From Methyloversatilis universalis FAM5 (GTDB lineage: Bacteria; Pseudomonadota; Gammaproteobacteria; Burkholderiales; Rhodocyclaceae): a stretch of DNA of 64,000 nt. Below, piece by piece: positions 7,599-15,824 of the stretch. The stretch is taken from contig NZ_AFHG01000044.1 in the NCBI RefSeq assembly GCF_000214035.2, positions 62,001 through 126,000 on the forward strand, in the 5' to 3' direction. The notes below the pieces were generated by a model. That model had not been told where the DNA came from. It made no database searches and saw nothing but the letters and a program-made list of their open reading frames with translations. How positions within the stretch are numbered: position 1 is the stretch's first letter; each line of letters begins with the position of its first letter. Both the position numbers and the translations under genes were made by a program.

Positions 7599-8059
7599 TG
7601 GCGATCATCAAGTGCAAGGAGTGCGGAGGTCAGGTCAGCACCAAGGCCGAATCATGCCCGGCGTGCGGGGCCACGCAGAAGAAGCCGATGGGCTGCCTTG
7701 GGTGGTCGCTGTTCTTGCTGGTGATCCTTCCAGTCGGCCTGATCATCGTGGCCGCCTTTTCTGGAAGCGGCGAGCAATCTCGTCCGGCAAACGACGGCAA
7801 GCCGACCGCAGCTCAATACAAGTACGGCGCACGGGAGTTCGTGAAGGGGGTCTTGAAAGACCCCGCATCGGCAGAGTTCCGGAACGAGTTCGTGGGCAGC
7901 AGCGGCGTTCCCTGCGGCGAAGTGAATGCCAAGAACAGTTTTGGCGGATACACGGGATTCAAACGATTCGTTTCCGCCGGACGGGAAGCGACATTCATCG
8001 AGTCGCGGAGCACAGCAGATGGGTTCGATAAGGTCTGGAATCAGTTCTGCCGGCGCTAG
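7598..8059 (+). CDS. Zinc-ribbon membrane protein coupled to the repressor
   Basis: 153 residues. An N-terminal zinc ribbon (CKECGGQVSTKAESCPACG) is followed by a transmembrane segment (about residues 34-54, SLFLLVILPVGLIIVAAF) and a soluble C-terminal domain containing LKDPASAEF. The start lies in a TGATG overlap with the repressor stop. The context suggests a lysogen-expressed envelope protein, for example one affecting superinfection. I know of no characterised homologue. Confidence 0.7.
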   Translation: MAIIKCKECGGQVSTKAESCPACGATQKKPMGCLGWSLFLLVILPVGLIIVAAFSGSGEQSRPANDGKPTAAQYKYGAREFVKGVLKDPASAEFRNEFVGSSGVPCGEVNAKNSFGGYTGFKRFVSAGREATFIESRSTADGFDKVWNQFCRR

Positions 8060-8651
8060 GCTGGCCGTCGCAGTCGCCTTGGCGTCTGCAGGCTGCGCGG
8101 CGCCGCGCACCATGACCCAGGCCGAGTGGGAGTCATCGCTGGTGCGTGACTTCTCAGGCGTGAGCCGAGATCAGGTTCTGGCGGCCGCGCGCCGCGTCTT
8201 CGAACTGGCCGATCCTGCTGACTTCCGGATCGTTCCAACCGAAGACGGCATTCTGGCCACACGAAAGTGGTCGTGGTTTCTCCTGATCGCCGCAACGCAG
8301 GGAACGGACACCTGGAATCTCACGGCCAAGGACATCGGCGGCGTCGTTCGCGCAAGAGTGCATGTTTCGGTGCTGACGTCGGACACCAACGCGGCAGTGA
8401 TCGGAGCTGCTGCCATCCCGGTTACCAGCACAACTCAGACGCCTACCGTCGACGGCACCGCCATCTACGACGTGTTTTGGGCGCGTGTCGAATACCTCCT
8501 CGGACAGAGGGACGACTGGATGTCCTGCGTGGAATCGAATGCCCGGCAGAAGAGCCGGCTGGTTTGGGGCTTCAACGAGCCGCTGTGTGACAGTCTGACA
8601 ACCGTGGATGCACCAGCGCCGGACAGAATACTGGGCTTGGAGCATCGATGA
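8019..8651 (+). CDS. Putative lipoprotein
   Basis: 210 residues with a basic N-terminus, a hydrophobic segment and a lipobox-like ALASAGC ending at residue 27, consistent with signal peptidase II processing and membrane anchoring. The mature part has alternating strand patterns and no recognised family. The start lies 41 nt inside the preceding gene; a later start would remove the signal peptide. It belongs to the repressor-coupled envelope cassette. Confidence 0.65.
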   Translation: MGSIRSGISSAGARLAVAVALASAGCAAPRTMTQAEWESSLVRDFSGVSRDQVLAAARRVFELADPADFRIVPTEDGILATRKWSWFLLIAATQGTDTWNLTAKDIGGVVRARVHVSVLTSDTNAAVIGAAAIPVTSTTQTPTVDGTAIYDVFWARVEYLLGQRDDWMSCVESNARQKSRLVWGFNEPLCDSLTTVDAPAPDRILGLEHR

Positions 8652-8881
8652 GCAACCCTTGGGAGGATCTGGATGAGGCGGAAGTGCGGCGCCGGCGGAT
8701 CATTGGAGAAACGATTGATCGCGTAGTGGGCGCCGTCGGCCTTACCTCCCTTCTTCTGCTGCTGCCGATTTACTTCGTATCGCCGGTTTTTGCCGAACAC
8801 TTCTTTTGGACGATGACAGCGGCGATATTCGGTATCGGCCTGTTAAAGCCGGTCTTAATCCGAGACGGAAGCATCGAGTGA
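8648..8881 (+). CDS. Small two-helix membrane protein
   Basis: 77 residues starting in an ATGA overlap. A charged, arginine-rich N-terminus precedes two hydrophobic segments (around residues 28-46 and 50-70), so it is probably an integral inner-membrane protein. Its stop overlaps the nuclease start. No family recognised; it is part of the same tightly packed cassette. Confidence 0.65.
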   Translation: MSNPWEDLDEAEVRRRRIIGETIDRVVGAVGLTSLLLLLPIYFVSPVFAEHFFWTMTAAIFGIGLLKPVLIRDGSIE

Positions 8882-9303
8882 GCGCAGCGGTAGTGCTCTC
8901 CCTCGTCGTCGCCATCTCCGACGGGGACACGCTCACGGTGCGCCCCGACGACGGCGAGCAGCTGCGGGTGCGCGTGGCGGAGATCGACGCACCGGAGAGC
9001 CGGCAGCCGTTTGGCGCGGCGGCGAAGCGCTCGCTGTCGGACCTGTGCTTCCGCGAGCGCGCTGAGATCCGGCCGCAGAAGACGGACCGGTACGGCCGCA
9101 CCGTCGCCCGGGTGACCTGCCGAGGGCAGGACGCCAGCGCGCACCAGGTGCGGACCGGGATGGCGTGGGTGTTCGATCGGTATGTGACGGACCACGCGCT
9201 GTATCGGCTACAGGATGAGGCGAAGGCCGCCGGCCGGGGCCTGTGGTCTGAGCCGGCTCCGGTGGCGCCGTGGGAGTGGCGCCAAGCATCACGCCATCGC
9301 TGA
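8878..9303 (+). CDS. Staphylococcal nuclease-like (SNase) protein
   Basis: 141 residues from a GTG overlapping the preceding stop (GTGA). The SNase fold signature is complete: ISDGDTLTV, RVRVAEIDAPESRQPFG and TDRYGRTVARV, giving the catalytic Arg, Asp/Glu and second Arg of the family. SNase enzymes cut DNA and RNA with Ca2+. The N-terminal hydrophobic stretch (AAVVLSLVVA) runs straight into the first strand, so export is possible but a normal signal peptide is not visible. Last gene of the repressor-coupled cassette. Confidence 0.8.
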   Translation: MSAAVVLSLVVAISDGDTLTVRPDDGEQLRVRVAEIDAPESRQPFGAAAKRSLSDLCFRERAEIRPQKTDRYGRTVARVTCRGQDASAHQVRTGMAWVFDRYVTDHALYRLQDEAKAAGRGLWSEPAPVAPWEWRQASRHR

Positions 9304-9402
9304 AGGTGCCGCTACATCTTTCTTGGTCGGATGGGAGCAATCGCGATCGAGCGTGACCAAATCAACCTACCAAGCCCATGAGTCCTTCGCTAGAATTCCT
9401 TC

Positions 9403-10131
9403 ATGGTCACGTATGTTCTTCGCATCAAGGGCTTTACGCCGGATACCCTGCCGCTAAGTCGGCTGGGGCAGTATCTATCGGCCCTATCGGACTTGGTCGG
9501 TCCGGATGCCCCGGTACACTTCGACCGGGTCACGAAGGGCAGCGCCAAGCTTAAGGTGAAAATTTCGGAGGATGCCGCTCCGAACATTGAATCTCGGGTT
9601 CGACTTGCGTCAGTCGCAGAGCCGAACAGCGAACCTCGGCGGGCATACGAGAAGATTCAAGGCTTGCTTCGAGAGGATCAGACCAGCGCTGAGTTCCGCC
9701 CAGATAACGGTGCCGTCATCTTGGCTTTCCCAGGGGGTAAGAAAGCCCCACCGAAACGCATCGCGTCTGTGCGTGAGTACGGAGAACTCAACGGCCGCAT
9801 CATACGTCTCGGGGGAAAGGACGACACGATCCCTGTCGGGTTGCAGCAGTCCGACGGAACGGTGATCAATTGCACAGCGACGGTCGAACTGGCACGGCAA
9901 TTGAAGCAGTACTTGTTGGAGCCGGTCGACGTTGTACTCAACGGAGTGGGTCGCTGGACAAGAACCGCTGAGGGGCTATGGGAGGCCTCAGATTTCAAGA
10001 TATCTGAATGCTATCCATTGCAGTACGACGGATTCGACGAGGCTCTCGAAAAGGTGCGCATGAGTGGGTCTGGCTGGGACACAGAACAAGACATCGACGC
10101 AGTGCTCCACCGCATTCGCTACGGGGACTGA
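9403..10131 (+). CDS. Unknown protein paired with a PIN nuclease
   Basis: 242 residues, soluble, mixed alpha/beta (opening VTYVLRIKGFTPDTLPL, later KGSAKLKVKI and FPGGKKAPPKRIASVREYGE). It ends in TGA immediately followed by the ATG of a PIN-domain gene, so the two are very likely made together. It is about three times the size of an ordinary VapB antitoxin and has no visible DNA-binding fold. The pair lies in the lysogenically expressed zone and is lower in GC than its neighbours, suggesting recent acquisition. Function unknown. Confidence 0.7.
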   Translation: MVTYVLRIKGFTPDTLPLSRLGQYLSALSDLVGPDAPVHFDRVTKGSAKLKVKISEDAAPNIESRVRLASVAEPNSEPRRAYEKIQGLLREDQTSAEFRPDNGAVILAFPGGKKAPPKRIASVREYGELNGRIIRLGGKDDTIPVGLQQSDGTVINCTATVELARQLKQYLLEPVDVVLNGVGRWTRTAEGLWEASDFKISECYPLQYDGFDEALEKVRMSGSGWDTEQDIDAVLHRIRYGD

Positions 10132-10626
10132 ATGCCGACCGTTATTGACGCAAACGTCCTGATTGCGCTTTTCACGAAGGACCGCGAAGACAAGCGGGAC
10201 GCTCGTATCCGAGGGCTAATTAAAGATACTCGTTCGTCACGAGGGCGACTGATCATCCCGAGCCCTGCGCTTGCGGAATTTTCAGTTGGCGCCACCGATG
10301 CAGAACTCGACTTCTTGAATTCGCAGTCGATATTCAAGATCGCCCCATTTGATGCCGTCACCGCATTGGAGTGCGGTTTTTTGATTCGCGATGTATTCGC
10401 GAAAGATGGCAAAAAGAACCGGCAGAAGATCAAGTTCGACTTGCAGATCCTCGCAATTGCGAAAGCGCAAGGTGCGCAGCGCCTTGTCACTAACGATGAG
10501 CAGCTCCGCAAGCGCGCCATCCAGTTTGGCATCCAAGGCGTCGATCTGTCAGACCTCCCGATTCCCGACGACGAACGGCAGATGCCGCTTGCGCTGAAGG
10601 ATGCGCACGAAACCAGAGAAGACTGA
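10132..10626 (+). CDS. PIN-domain ribonuclease (VapC-like)
   Basis: 164 residues with the PIN acidic set D6 (VIDANVL), E49 (PALAEF), D103 (KFDLQILA) and D122 (TNDEQL). PIN proteins are metal-dependent RNases, most often the toxin half of VapBC modules that cleave tRNA or rRNA. The start directly follows the stop of the 242-residue partner. A strong terminator downstream closes the unit. Toxin activity and neutralisation by the partner are inferred from gene pairing. Confidence 0.8.
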   Translation: MPTVIDANVLIALFTKDREDKRDARIRGLIKDTRSSRGRLIIPSPALAEFSVGATDAELDFLNSQSIFKIAPFDAVTALECGFLIRDVFAKDGKKNRQKIKFDLQILAIAKAQGAQRLVTNDEQLRKRAIQFGIQGVDLSDLPIPDDERQMPLALKDAHETRED

Positions 10627-10650
10627 GAAGGAATAGAAACTCACCAATCA

Positions 10651-10673
10651 GCCCGCCCCGCGCGGGCTTTTTC
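10651..10673 (+). terminator. Rho-independent terminator after the PIN module
   Basis: GCCCGC and GCGGGC form a 6-bp GC stem with a 5-nt loop, followed by TTTTTC. It ends the unit that begins at the repressor or at the PIN partner gene. Confidence 0.85.
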
Positions 10674-10684
10674 TTGCCCGCCCG

Positions 10685-10951
10685 CTACACCTGCTCTCCA
10701 TCCGCCCTGGCCAGCGCCCGCCTGACCAGCTCCCGCCGCGGATCACCCTCTTCGAACGTCTCGCCCAGCTGCGCCAGCGTCGCGTACATCGTCGGTGCTG
10801 ACGCGAACAGCACACCGACGTCCTCGCGCACCTGCGAACAGATCACGCGCCCCTCAGCATCGAACACCACGTGCCGTGCGTCGCCCACGCCCACCTTCGA
10901 GAACCTGAACGGCGCCGCCATCGACCACCGGTTCTGCCACTTCCCCGCCAT
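10685..10951 (-). CDS. Small conserved prophage protein, paralogue of the SOS-box gene at 24315-24641
   Basis: 88 residues from an ATG preceded by GGGGGAAGGG. It shares the pattern MAxKW..W..APF, DAEGR, EDVGxLxAS, PTMxATL and DPR with the gene at the right end of the Mu-like prophage. It is transcribed leftward from near the operators at 11032-11076. The longer frame upstream of this ATG is not supported by the alignment. Unknown function; presence in two unrelated phages suggests an exchanged accessory gene. Confidence 0.7.
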   Translation of the reverse strand: MAGKWQNRWSMAAPFRFSKVGVGDARHVVFDAEGRVICSQVREDVGVLFASAPTMYATLAQLGETFEEGDPRRELVRRALARADGEQV

Positions 10952-11031
10952 CTGCCCTTCCCCCTGAATTCGCGTCGGTGTTCGACAGCGTACGACCTTC
11001 GTCGTCATCCGAACGGATGAGCCTGAAAAAC

Positions 11032-11076
11032 TATGCGCTTTCGCATTGACACGAACTATGCGCTTTCGTATAGTTC
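11032..11076 (+). promoter_or_regulatory. Early rightward promoter with two repressor operators
   Basis: TTGACA (11046-11051), a 17-bp spacer and TATAGT (11069-11074) make a near-consensus sigma-70 promoter. Operator A (TATGCG-CTTT-CGCATT, 11032-11047) covers the -35. Operator B (TATGCG-CTTT-CGTATA, 11057-11072, inside a longer GAACTAT/ATAGTTC palindrome) covers spacer and -10. The match to the operators beside the repressor gene means the repressor should silence the recombination operon. Confidence 0.85.
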
Positions 11077-11215
11077 AACCCATCGCAGCACCCGCTGCGC
11101 AGCACCAGCAAAAGCCCCGAGCGGGCCAGCGCCCTAAGCCGATCCGGCTCTGCCCTCTTCTGGCATCCGTAGGCGACCGGCCACCACTGGTGCCCCACTC
11201 ACGATGGAGGCAGTC

Positions 11216-11551
11216 ATGGACAGCAGGGATCAAGCGGAGATGCAGATCGCGGCCGAAGTGCGGCAGCAGATCGAGTCGACCGGCCAGTACAACCAGCGGG
11301 ACGGCAGCCTGGAGTACCACGGCGCCGACTGCGAGTACTTCACGCGGCACACGCTGGCGGTGATGGCGGCCGGCGGCTGCCCCAGCACGACGATGACCCT
11401 GTTGCGCGACCTGCGCGACGAACTGATCGACCAGATCACCCGGGCGGAGATCAAGGCGCGCGCCGACGACCTGGCCGCGAAGATCGCCGAGGAGCGCGCC
11501 GCCGAGCTGGCGCGTCTGGCTGAACTGGCGCGGTACGGGGTGGCGGCATGA
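11216..11551 (+). CDS. First gene of the rightward early operon, unknown
   Basis: 111 residues from an ATG with GGAGG 10 nt upstream; an earlier in-frame ATG lacks a ribosome binding site. Long acidic/basic helices dominate the C-terminal half (ELIDQITRAEIKARADDLAA), suggesting a coiled coil. It is the first gene after the early promoter and overlaps the next gene by 4 nt. No family recognised. Confidence 0.6.
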   Translation: MDSRDQAEMQIAAEVRQQIESTGQYNQRDGSLEYHGADCEYFTRHTLAVMAAGGCPSTTMTLLRDLRDELIDQITRAEIKARADDLAAKIAEERAAELARLAELARYGVAA

Positions 11552-11889
11552 GCGCCCACACGCCGGGGCCGTGGGTCGCAAAAAGAATGCGGAATGACCA
11601 CGGGAACTTCGACATTGACTCCGATAGCGGGTTCTTCGTGGCGGAGACGATAGGCGGGTTGGATGACGGCAAAGAAGAAGCCAACGCCCGCCTGATCGCC
11701 GCCGCGCCGGATCAGAACGCGGCACTGCTGCATGCCGACGGCTGTTTTCAAGCGGCCCTGTTCGAAGGCTGGATCGACGCGCTTGCAGACGGCGATATCG
11801 ACCGCATCCGCGACATCTGGAGCCGGCGCCTCTCGTGCGCGTTTGAACTGATCCCCGCAGCCATCGAGAAGGCCGGAGGTGCGGCATGA
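11548..11889 (+). CDS. Phage hypothetical protein with HTPGPW / NARLIAAAPD motifs
   Basis: 113 residues. The N-terminal HTPGPWVAK and the ANARLIAAAPD segment are found together in a very common family of small phage early proteins of unknown function. Starts in an ATGA overlap and ends in another, within an operon of small genes. Confidence 0.65.
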   Translation: MSAHTPGPWVAKRMRNDHGNFDIDSDSGFFVAETIGGLDDGKEEANARLIAAAPDQNAALLHADGCFQAALFEGWIDALADGDIDRIRDIWSRRLSCAFELIPAAIEKAGGAA

Positions 11890-12278
11890 ACGCCCCGCGC
11901 TACGACTTCACGGTGCGTGACGACGTGGATTGCCTCGTCGTCGCCGTGTGCAACGAGAACCCTGCGCTGAAAGCCATCGGTGAGGACCAGGGCTTCGACG
12001 CCGTGATGCAGACGCTGCTGGTGGCCGGCTGCATGTACGTCCGCGGCATGCACGGCATCGACCCGGACCCGGACGCAACCGTGGCACAGGTCGCCGAGGC
12101 CGCGCGCGTGCTGGGCTTCGCGCTGGTGACCCGCAAGAACGGCGAGATCGTTGTCGCGGCGCCGGGCACCGGCCGGCTGTTCGGCATCGTCAGCCGCGAC
12201 GGCTGCTACGACACCACCGAGCGCAGCGCTGCGGTTGCCGACTGCGCGTCGGACGCGCTGGCGCGGGGTGCGGCATGA
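11886..12278 (+). CDS. Unknown early protein
   Basis: 130 residues, alpha/beta, with DDVDCLVVAVCNENPALKAI near the start. ATGA overlaps on both sides place it firmly in the operon. I do not recognise a family and see no membrane segment or metal-binding motif. Confidence 0.6.
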   Translation: MNAPRYDFTVRDDVDCLVVAVCNENPALKAIGEDQGFDAVMQTLLVAGCMYVRGMHGIDPDPDATVAQVAEAARVLGFALVTRKNGEIVVAAPGTGRLFGIVSRDGCYDTTERSAAVADCASDALARGAA

Positions 12279-12487
12279 GTGCGGCGGCGATCATCGGGAA
12301 TGTCGTCATCTACGACGACATCTTCCAGGGCCACGTGCATCAAGAGCACGAGGGCGTCTTGATTGACGCGCGCATCGGCTTCATCGATGCGGTGGAGTTC
12401 ATACCGGCGGGGGGCTGCATGTGCATGGCCTCCTACTCATGGAGCTTCGCCGCCCAGTCTCTCTTGCGAAGGGAGCGACTGTCATGA
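12275..12487 (+). CDS. Unknown small early protein
   Basis: 70 residues with a histidine-rich loop (FQGHVHQEHEGV) and a cysteine pair (GGCMCMA). Coupled by 4-nt overlaps at both ends. No family recognised. Confidence 0.5.
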   Translation: MSAAAIIGNVVIYDDIFQGHVHQEHEGVLIDARIGFIDAVEFIPAGGCMCMASYSWSFAAQSLLRRERLS

Positions 12488-12588
12488 TCGCCGCGCTCTA
12501 CATCGCCGCCTACGTGGCCGTGTGCTGGGCCGTGGCGCGCGCCGTGGGCCGCTGCATCGACGAGATGGGGGCCGGCGACGATGAATAA
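12484..12588 (+). CDS. 34-residue membrane microprotein
   Basis: MIAALYIAAYVAVCWAVARA forms one hydrophobic segment followed by a short acidic tail. The ATG overlaps the previous stop as ATGA and the end overlaps the next ATG, so the frame fits the tiling of the operon. Predicted to be membrane-associated; function unknown. Confidence 0.5.
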   Translation: MIAALYIAAYVAVCWAVARAVGRCIDEMGAGDDE

Positions 12589-12832
12589 GCCCTCTCCCCT
12601 CGCCCTGCGCGCGCGAATCCTTGGTCTGCGCTGGCGCCGTGCCCATGCCGCGATCCGCGTGCTGGCCGCCGACAGCATCGCCGCGCAGACGGATTTCCTC
12701 GGCGCCGACGGCCTGGCCCGCATGCGCGCCACCGATTTCCAGATCGAGACCTCGCACGTCCTGCGCGAGATCGAGCACCAGCTGCGGCGCACCCGCCGCA
12801 CCCTCAACCACCTGAAGGAGTACCGGGCATGA
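12581..12832 (+). CDS. Small arginine-rich helical early protein
   Basis: 83 residues, strongly basic and helical (LRARILGLRWRRAHAAIRVL, then EIEHQLRRTRRTLNHLKEY). It directly precedes the exonuclease gene with a 4-nt overlap and could be a recombination accessory factor, but nothing in the sequence proves that. Confidence 0.55.
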   Translation: MNKPSPLALRARILGLRWRRAHAAIRVLAADSIAAQTDFLGADGLARMRATDFQIETSHVLREIEHQLRRTRRTLNHLKEYRA

Positions 12833-13779
12833 ATGCGCCTGAAAGGATTGCGGTCCCGGACCGCTCGAAGTTCATCGGCGGCAGTGACGCCGCCGCCATC
12901 CTCGGCGTCTCGCCGTGGGTCACGCCGTTCATGCTCTTCCAGAAGAAGACCGGCGCCTACGTCGAAGAGATCACGCCGGCCAAGCAGCGGATTCTGGATC
13001 GCGGCCACCGGTGGGAACCCATCGTGCTGGAAATGCTGGTCGACGAGCTGCGCGACCGCGGCCACGACGTGGAAGTGCTCGCCACCGGCCAGCGCTACCA
13101 GGACGCCGAGCTGCCGTTCCTCGCCTGCGAGCTCGACGCCGAGCTGCTGATCGACGGCGAAGAAACGAACGCCGAGATGAAGACGGCCAGCTACTTCGCG
13201 TCCGGCGCCTGGGGCGATCGCGACAGCAACGAAGTGCCGATCTACTACGCCGCGCAGGTAATGCACGGGCTGATGGTCAAGCCGCGCCGGCGCGCCGTTG
13301 TGGCTGCCGTCACCGGCTTCGATGAAAGCCCGATGGTGCGCTGGATCGACCGCGACGAGGAGACGATCGCCGCCATTCGTGCCCGAGAGGTCGAGTTCTG
13401 GCAACGCATCCAGGACGGCATGCCGCCCGATCCGGTCACGCCCGAGGACGTGAAGTGGCTGTACCCGAAGGACAGCGGCGTCTCCATCGAAGCCGATGAG
13501 GAGCTGATCAACGCCTGCGCGCAACTGAAGGTGCTCAAGCGCGACGCCAAGATCATCGACGGCGACATCGAGATCCTCGCCACCAAGATCAAGGCGCGCA
13601 TGGGTTCGGCCGCGGTGCTGCTGGGCGCCGATGGCAAGCCCTTGGCGACCTGGAAGACCAACAAGGACGGCACGACCACCGACTGGCAGGCCGCCTATCT
13701 CGATCTCAACCCCGAACCCACCCACATCACGGGCTTCCAGTCCGTGAAGACCGGCGCCCGCCCCTTCCTCGTGAAATGA
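12829..13779 (+). CDS. YqaJ-family phage recombinase exonuclease
   Basis: 316 residues with the lambda-exonuclease/YqaJ core: FIGGSDAAAILGVSPW at the start, RGHRWEPIVLE, an ACELDAEL acidic pair and an AEMKTA catalytic E-x-K. Such enzymes resect double-strand ends 5'-3' to give single strands for an annealing protein. The next gene encodes that partner (RecT), so the two form the phage recombination pair. Confidence 0.85.
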   Translation: MNAPERIAVPDRSKFIGGSDAAAILGVSPWVTPFMLFQKKTGAYVEEITPAKQRILDRGHRWEPIVLEMLVDELRDRGHDVEVLATGQRYQDAELPFLACELDAELLIDGEETNAEMKTASYFASGAWGDRDSNEVPIYYAAQVMHGLMVKPRRRAVVAAVTGFDESPMVRWIDRDEETIAAIRAREVEFWQRIQDGMPPDPVTPEDVKWLYPKDSGVSIEADEELINACAQLKVLKRDAKIIDGDIEILATKIKARMGSAAVLLGADGKPLATWKTNKDGTTTDWQAAYLDLNPEPTHITGFQSVKTGARPFLVK

Positions 13780-13790
13780 CAGGAGAGAAC

Positions 13791-14876
13791 ATGTCCACCG
13801 CAACCCAACAACTCCGCGCGGTCGCAACCGCGATGACCGGTCCGGAACTGGCTGCTGCCGCAAAGCAGACCGCGCAGCAGGCCGGCTCCGCCACGGTGAA
13901 GAAATTCTTCGAGGCGAACCGCGGCACGCTGGAAGCGCTGCTGCCGCGCCATTTCGACAGCGAGCGCATGCTGAAGCTCGCGCTGGGCGCGCTGCGCACC
14001 ACGCCGAAGCTCGCCAATGCCAGCCTGTCGTCACTGCTCGGCTCGGTCGTGACCTGCGCCCAGCTCGGTCTGGAGCCGAACACGCCGCTTGGCCACGCCT
14101 ACCTGCTGCCGTTCGACAAGCGCGAAAAGCAGAACGGCCAGTGGGTGACCGTCGAGACGCAGGTGCAGGTGATCATCGGCTACAAGGGCATGCTGGACCT
14201 CGCCCGTCGCAGCGGCCAGATCGTCAGCATCGCCGCCCATGAGGTGTGCCAGAACGATGAATTCGTCTTCGCCTATGGCCTGAACGAGGAGCTGGTCCAT
14301 CGGCCGGCCATGAAGGACCGCGGCCCGGTCATCGGCTTCTACGCTGTGGCCAAGCTCACCGGCGGTGGCTACTCGTTCGAGTTCATGAGCGTGGATGAGG
14401 TCAATCACATCCGCGACAAGGCGGCCGAGAAGAACCGCGCCAAGCGGGACGCGGCCGGCAACCCGATCATCACCGGCCCGTGGGCGGACAACTACGTCGA
14501 GATGGGCCGCAAGACTGTCCTGCGCCGCCTGTTCAAGTACCTGCCCATCAGCATCGAGTCGCTGGCCTTCGCGTCGGCCGTTGATGGCCAGGCGATCCGC
14601 GAGCCTGCGCCGCTGGAGCAGGTGGCCTTCGAGTCCTCGGAGCCGGCAGAGGAGCCCACCAGCTACGACCAGCAGGATGAGGATCTCCGCGCGCTTGAAC
14701 AGTCGCAGCCCGCCCGCGTTCCGCCGGTGCAGGTCGAACAGCCGGCCGAGGCGTGGCAGCCGTCCGCCGAGGAAGCGGCCGAACTGGAGCGCCAGCAAGC
14801 GGCCGAGGCCGCCGCCGATCAGCAGCGTGCCAGCGCCCCGCGCGGCCGTGGCCAGCGTTCGATGAGCCTGGAGTAA
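13791..14876 (+). CDS. recT: RecT single-strand annealing protein
   Basis: 361 residues starting at an ATG with AGGAGAG just upstream. The RecT domain is evident: TTPKLANASLSSLLGSVVTC, QLGLEPNTPLGHAYLLPF, VQVIIGYKGMLDLARRSG and WADNYVEMGRKTVLRRLFKY. A Glu/Gln/Ala-rich tail of about 90 residues ends the protein. It anneals complementary strands produced by the upstream exonuclease. Confidence 0.92.
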   Translation: MSTATQQLRAVATAMTGPELAAAAKQTAQQAGSATVKKFFEANRGTLEALLPRHFDSERMLKLALGALRTTPKLANASLSSLLGSVVTCAQLGLEPNTPLGHAYLLPFDKREKQNGQWVTVETQVQVIIGYKGMLDLARRSGQIVSIAAHEVCQNDEFVFAYGLNEELVHRPAMKDRGPVIGFYAVAKLTGGGYSFEFMSVDEVNHIRDKAAEKNRAKRDAAGNPIITGPWADNYVEMGRKTVLRRLFKYLPISIESLAFASAVDGQAIREPAPLEQVAFESSEPAEEPTSYDQQDEDLRALEQSQPARVPPVQVEQPAEAWQPSAEEAAELERQQAAEAAADQQRASAPRGRGQRSMSLE

Positions 14877-14882
14877 GCCGCC

Positions 14883-15824
14883 ATGATCCGGACCGCAATC
14901 GCCTACCACCTCCCGTCCGGCTGGCCGTGGGATGCCGCCGGCACCGCCGAGCTGCTGTCGCGCCGCGTCTTCCAGCCGTGCTCGCCGTCGCAGACGGAAT
15001 CCAGCGGCTTCGTGCCGCCCCGCGACCAGGCCGAGCTGTGCCACGAAGTGCATGGCCGCTACCTCGTCTGCTTCCAGGTCGAAGAGAAGCTGCTGCCGTC
15101 GGCCGTCATCCAGGAACACGTCGACATCCGTGTCGCCGACATCGAGGCGGAGCAAGGCTACAAGCCCGGCCGCCGCGAGGTGCGCGAGATCAAGGACGCC
15201 GTCACCCGCGAACTGTTGGAGATGGCCTTCACGCGCAAGCGCCAGACCTTCGCGTGGATCTGCCGTCAGCGCGGCCTGCTGATTGTGGCCGCCAACAGTG
15301 CGAACAAGGCCGACGAGATGCTGAGCGCGATGCGCGAGGCGCTGGAGAACATGCCGGTGTCGCTGGTGAAGACGGCGCTCACGCCGGCGAGCGCCATGAC
15401 CTCGTGGCTGGCCGCCGACGAGGCGCCGGAGCACTTCACGATCGACCGCGACTGCAAGCTGGTGTCGTCAGCCGAGAGCAAGGCCGCGGTCAGCTACACC
15501 CGGCACGCGCTCGATGCCGAGGAGATCCGTCACCACATCTACCAGGGCAAGCGCGCCGAGCACCTGGGCCTGACCTTCCGCGACCGCATGAGCTTCATCC
15601 TCGGCAGCGAACTCGAGCTGAAGCGGATCGTGATGCTGGACGTGCTCACCGAGTCGCAAGAGCCGACCGACAACGAGATCGAGCACTTCGACGCGCAGTT
15701 CCTGCTGGAAGCCAGCGAGATCGAGCAGGCCTATCTGGCGCTGATCAACGCGCACGGCGGCATCGAGGCGCCGCAACGGGATGACCTCGTTGATCGCGCT
15801 GAACAGGAAAGGAAGGCAGCATGA
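14883..15824 (+). CDS. rdgC: RdgC-family recombination regulator
   Basis: 313 residues of the RdgC family, with EVHGRYLVCFQVEEKLLPSA, the highly conserved GYKPGRREVREIKDAV and SLVKTALTPASAMTSWL followed by APEHFTIDRDCKL. RdgC rings bind duplex DNA and can oppose RecA. Here it follows recT in the phage recombination operon. The Mu-like prophage carries a second, diverged rdgC at 46595-47494. Confidence 0.92.
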   Translation: MIRTAIAYHLPSGWPWDAAGTAELLSRRVFQPCSPSQTESSGFVPPRDQAELCHEVHGRYLVCFQVEEKLLPSAVIQEHVDIRVADIEAEQGYKPGRREVREIKDAVTRELLEMAFTRKRQTFAWICRQRGLLIVAANSANKADEMLSAMREALENMPVSLVKTALTPASAMTSWLAADEAPEHFTIDRDCKLVSSAESKAAVSYTRHALDAEEIRHHIYQGKRAEHLGLTFRDRMSFILGSELELKRIVMLDVLTESQEPTDNEIEHFDAQFLLEASEIEQAYLALINAHGGIEAPQRDDLVDRAEQERKAA

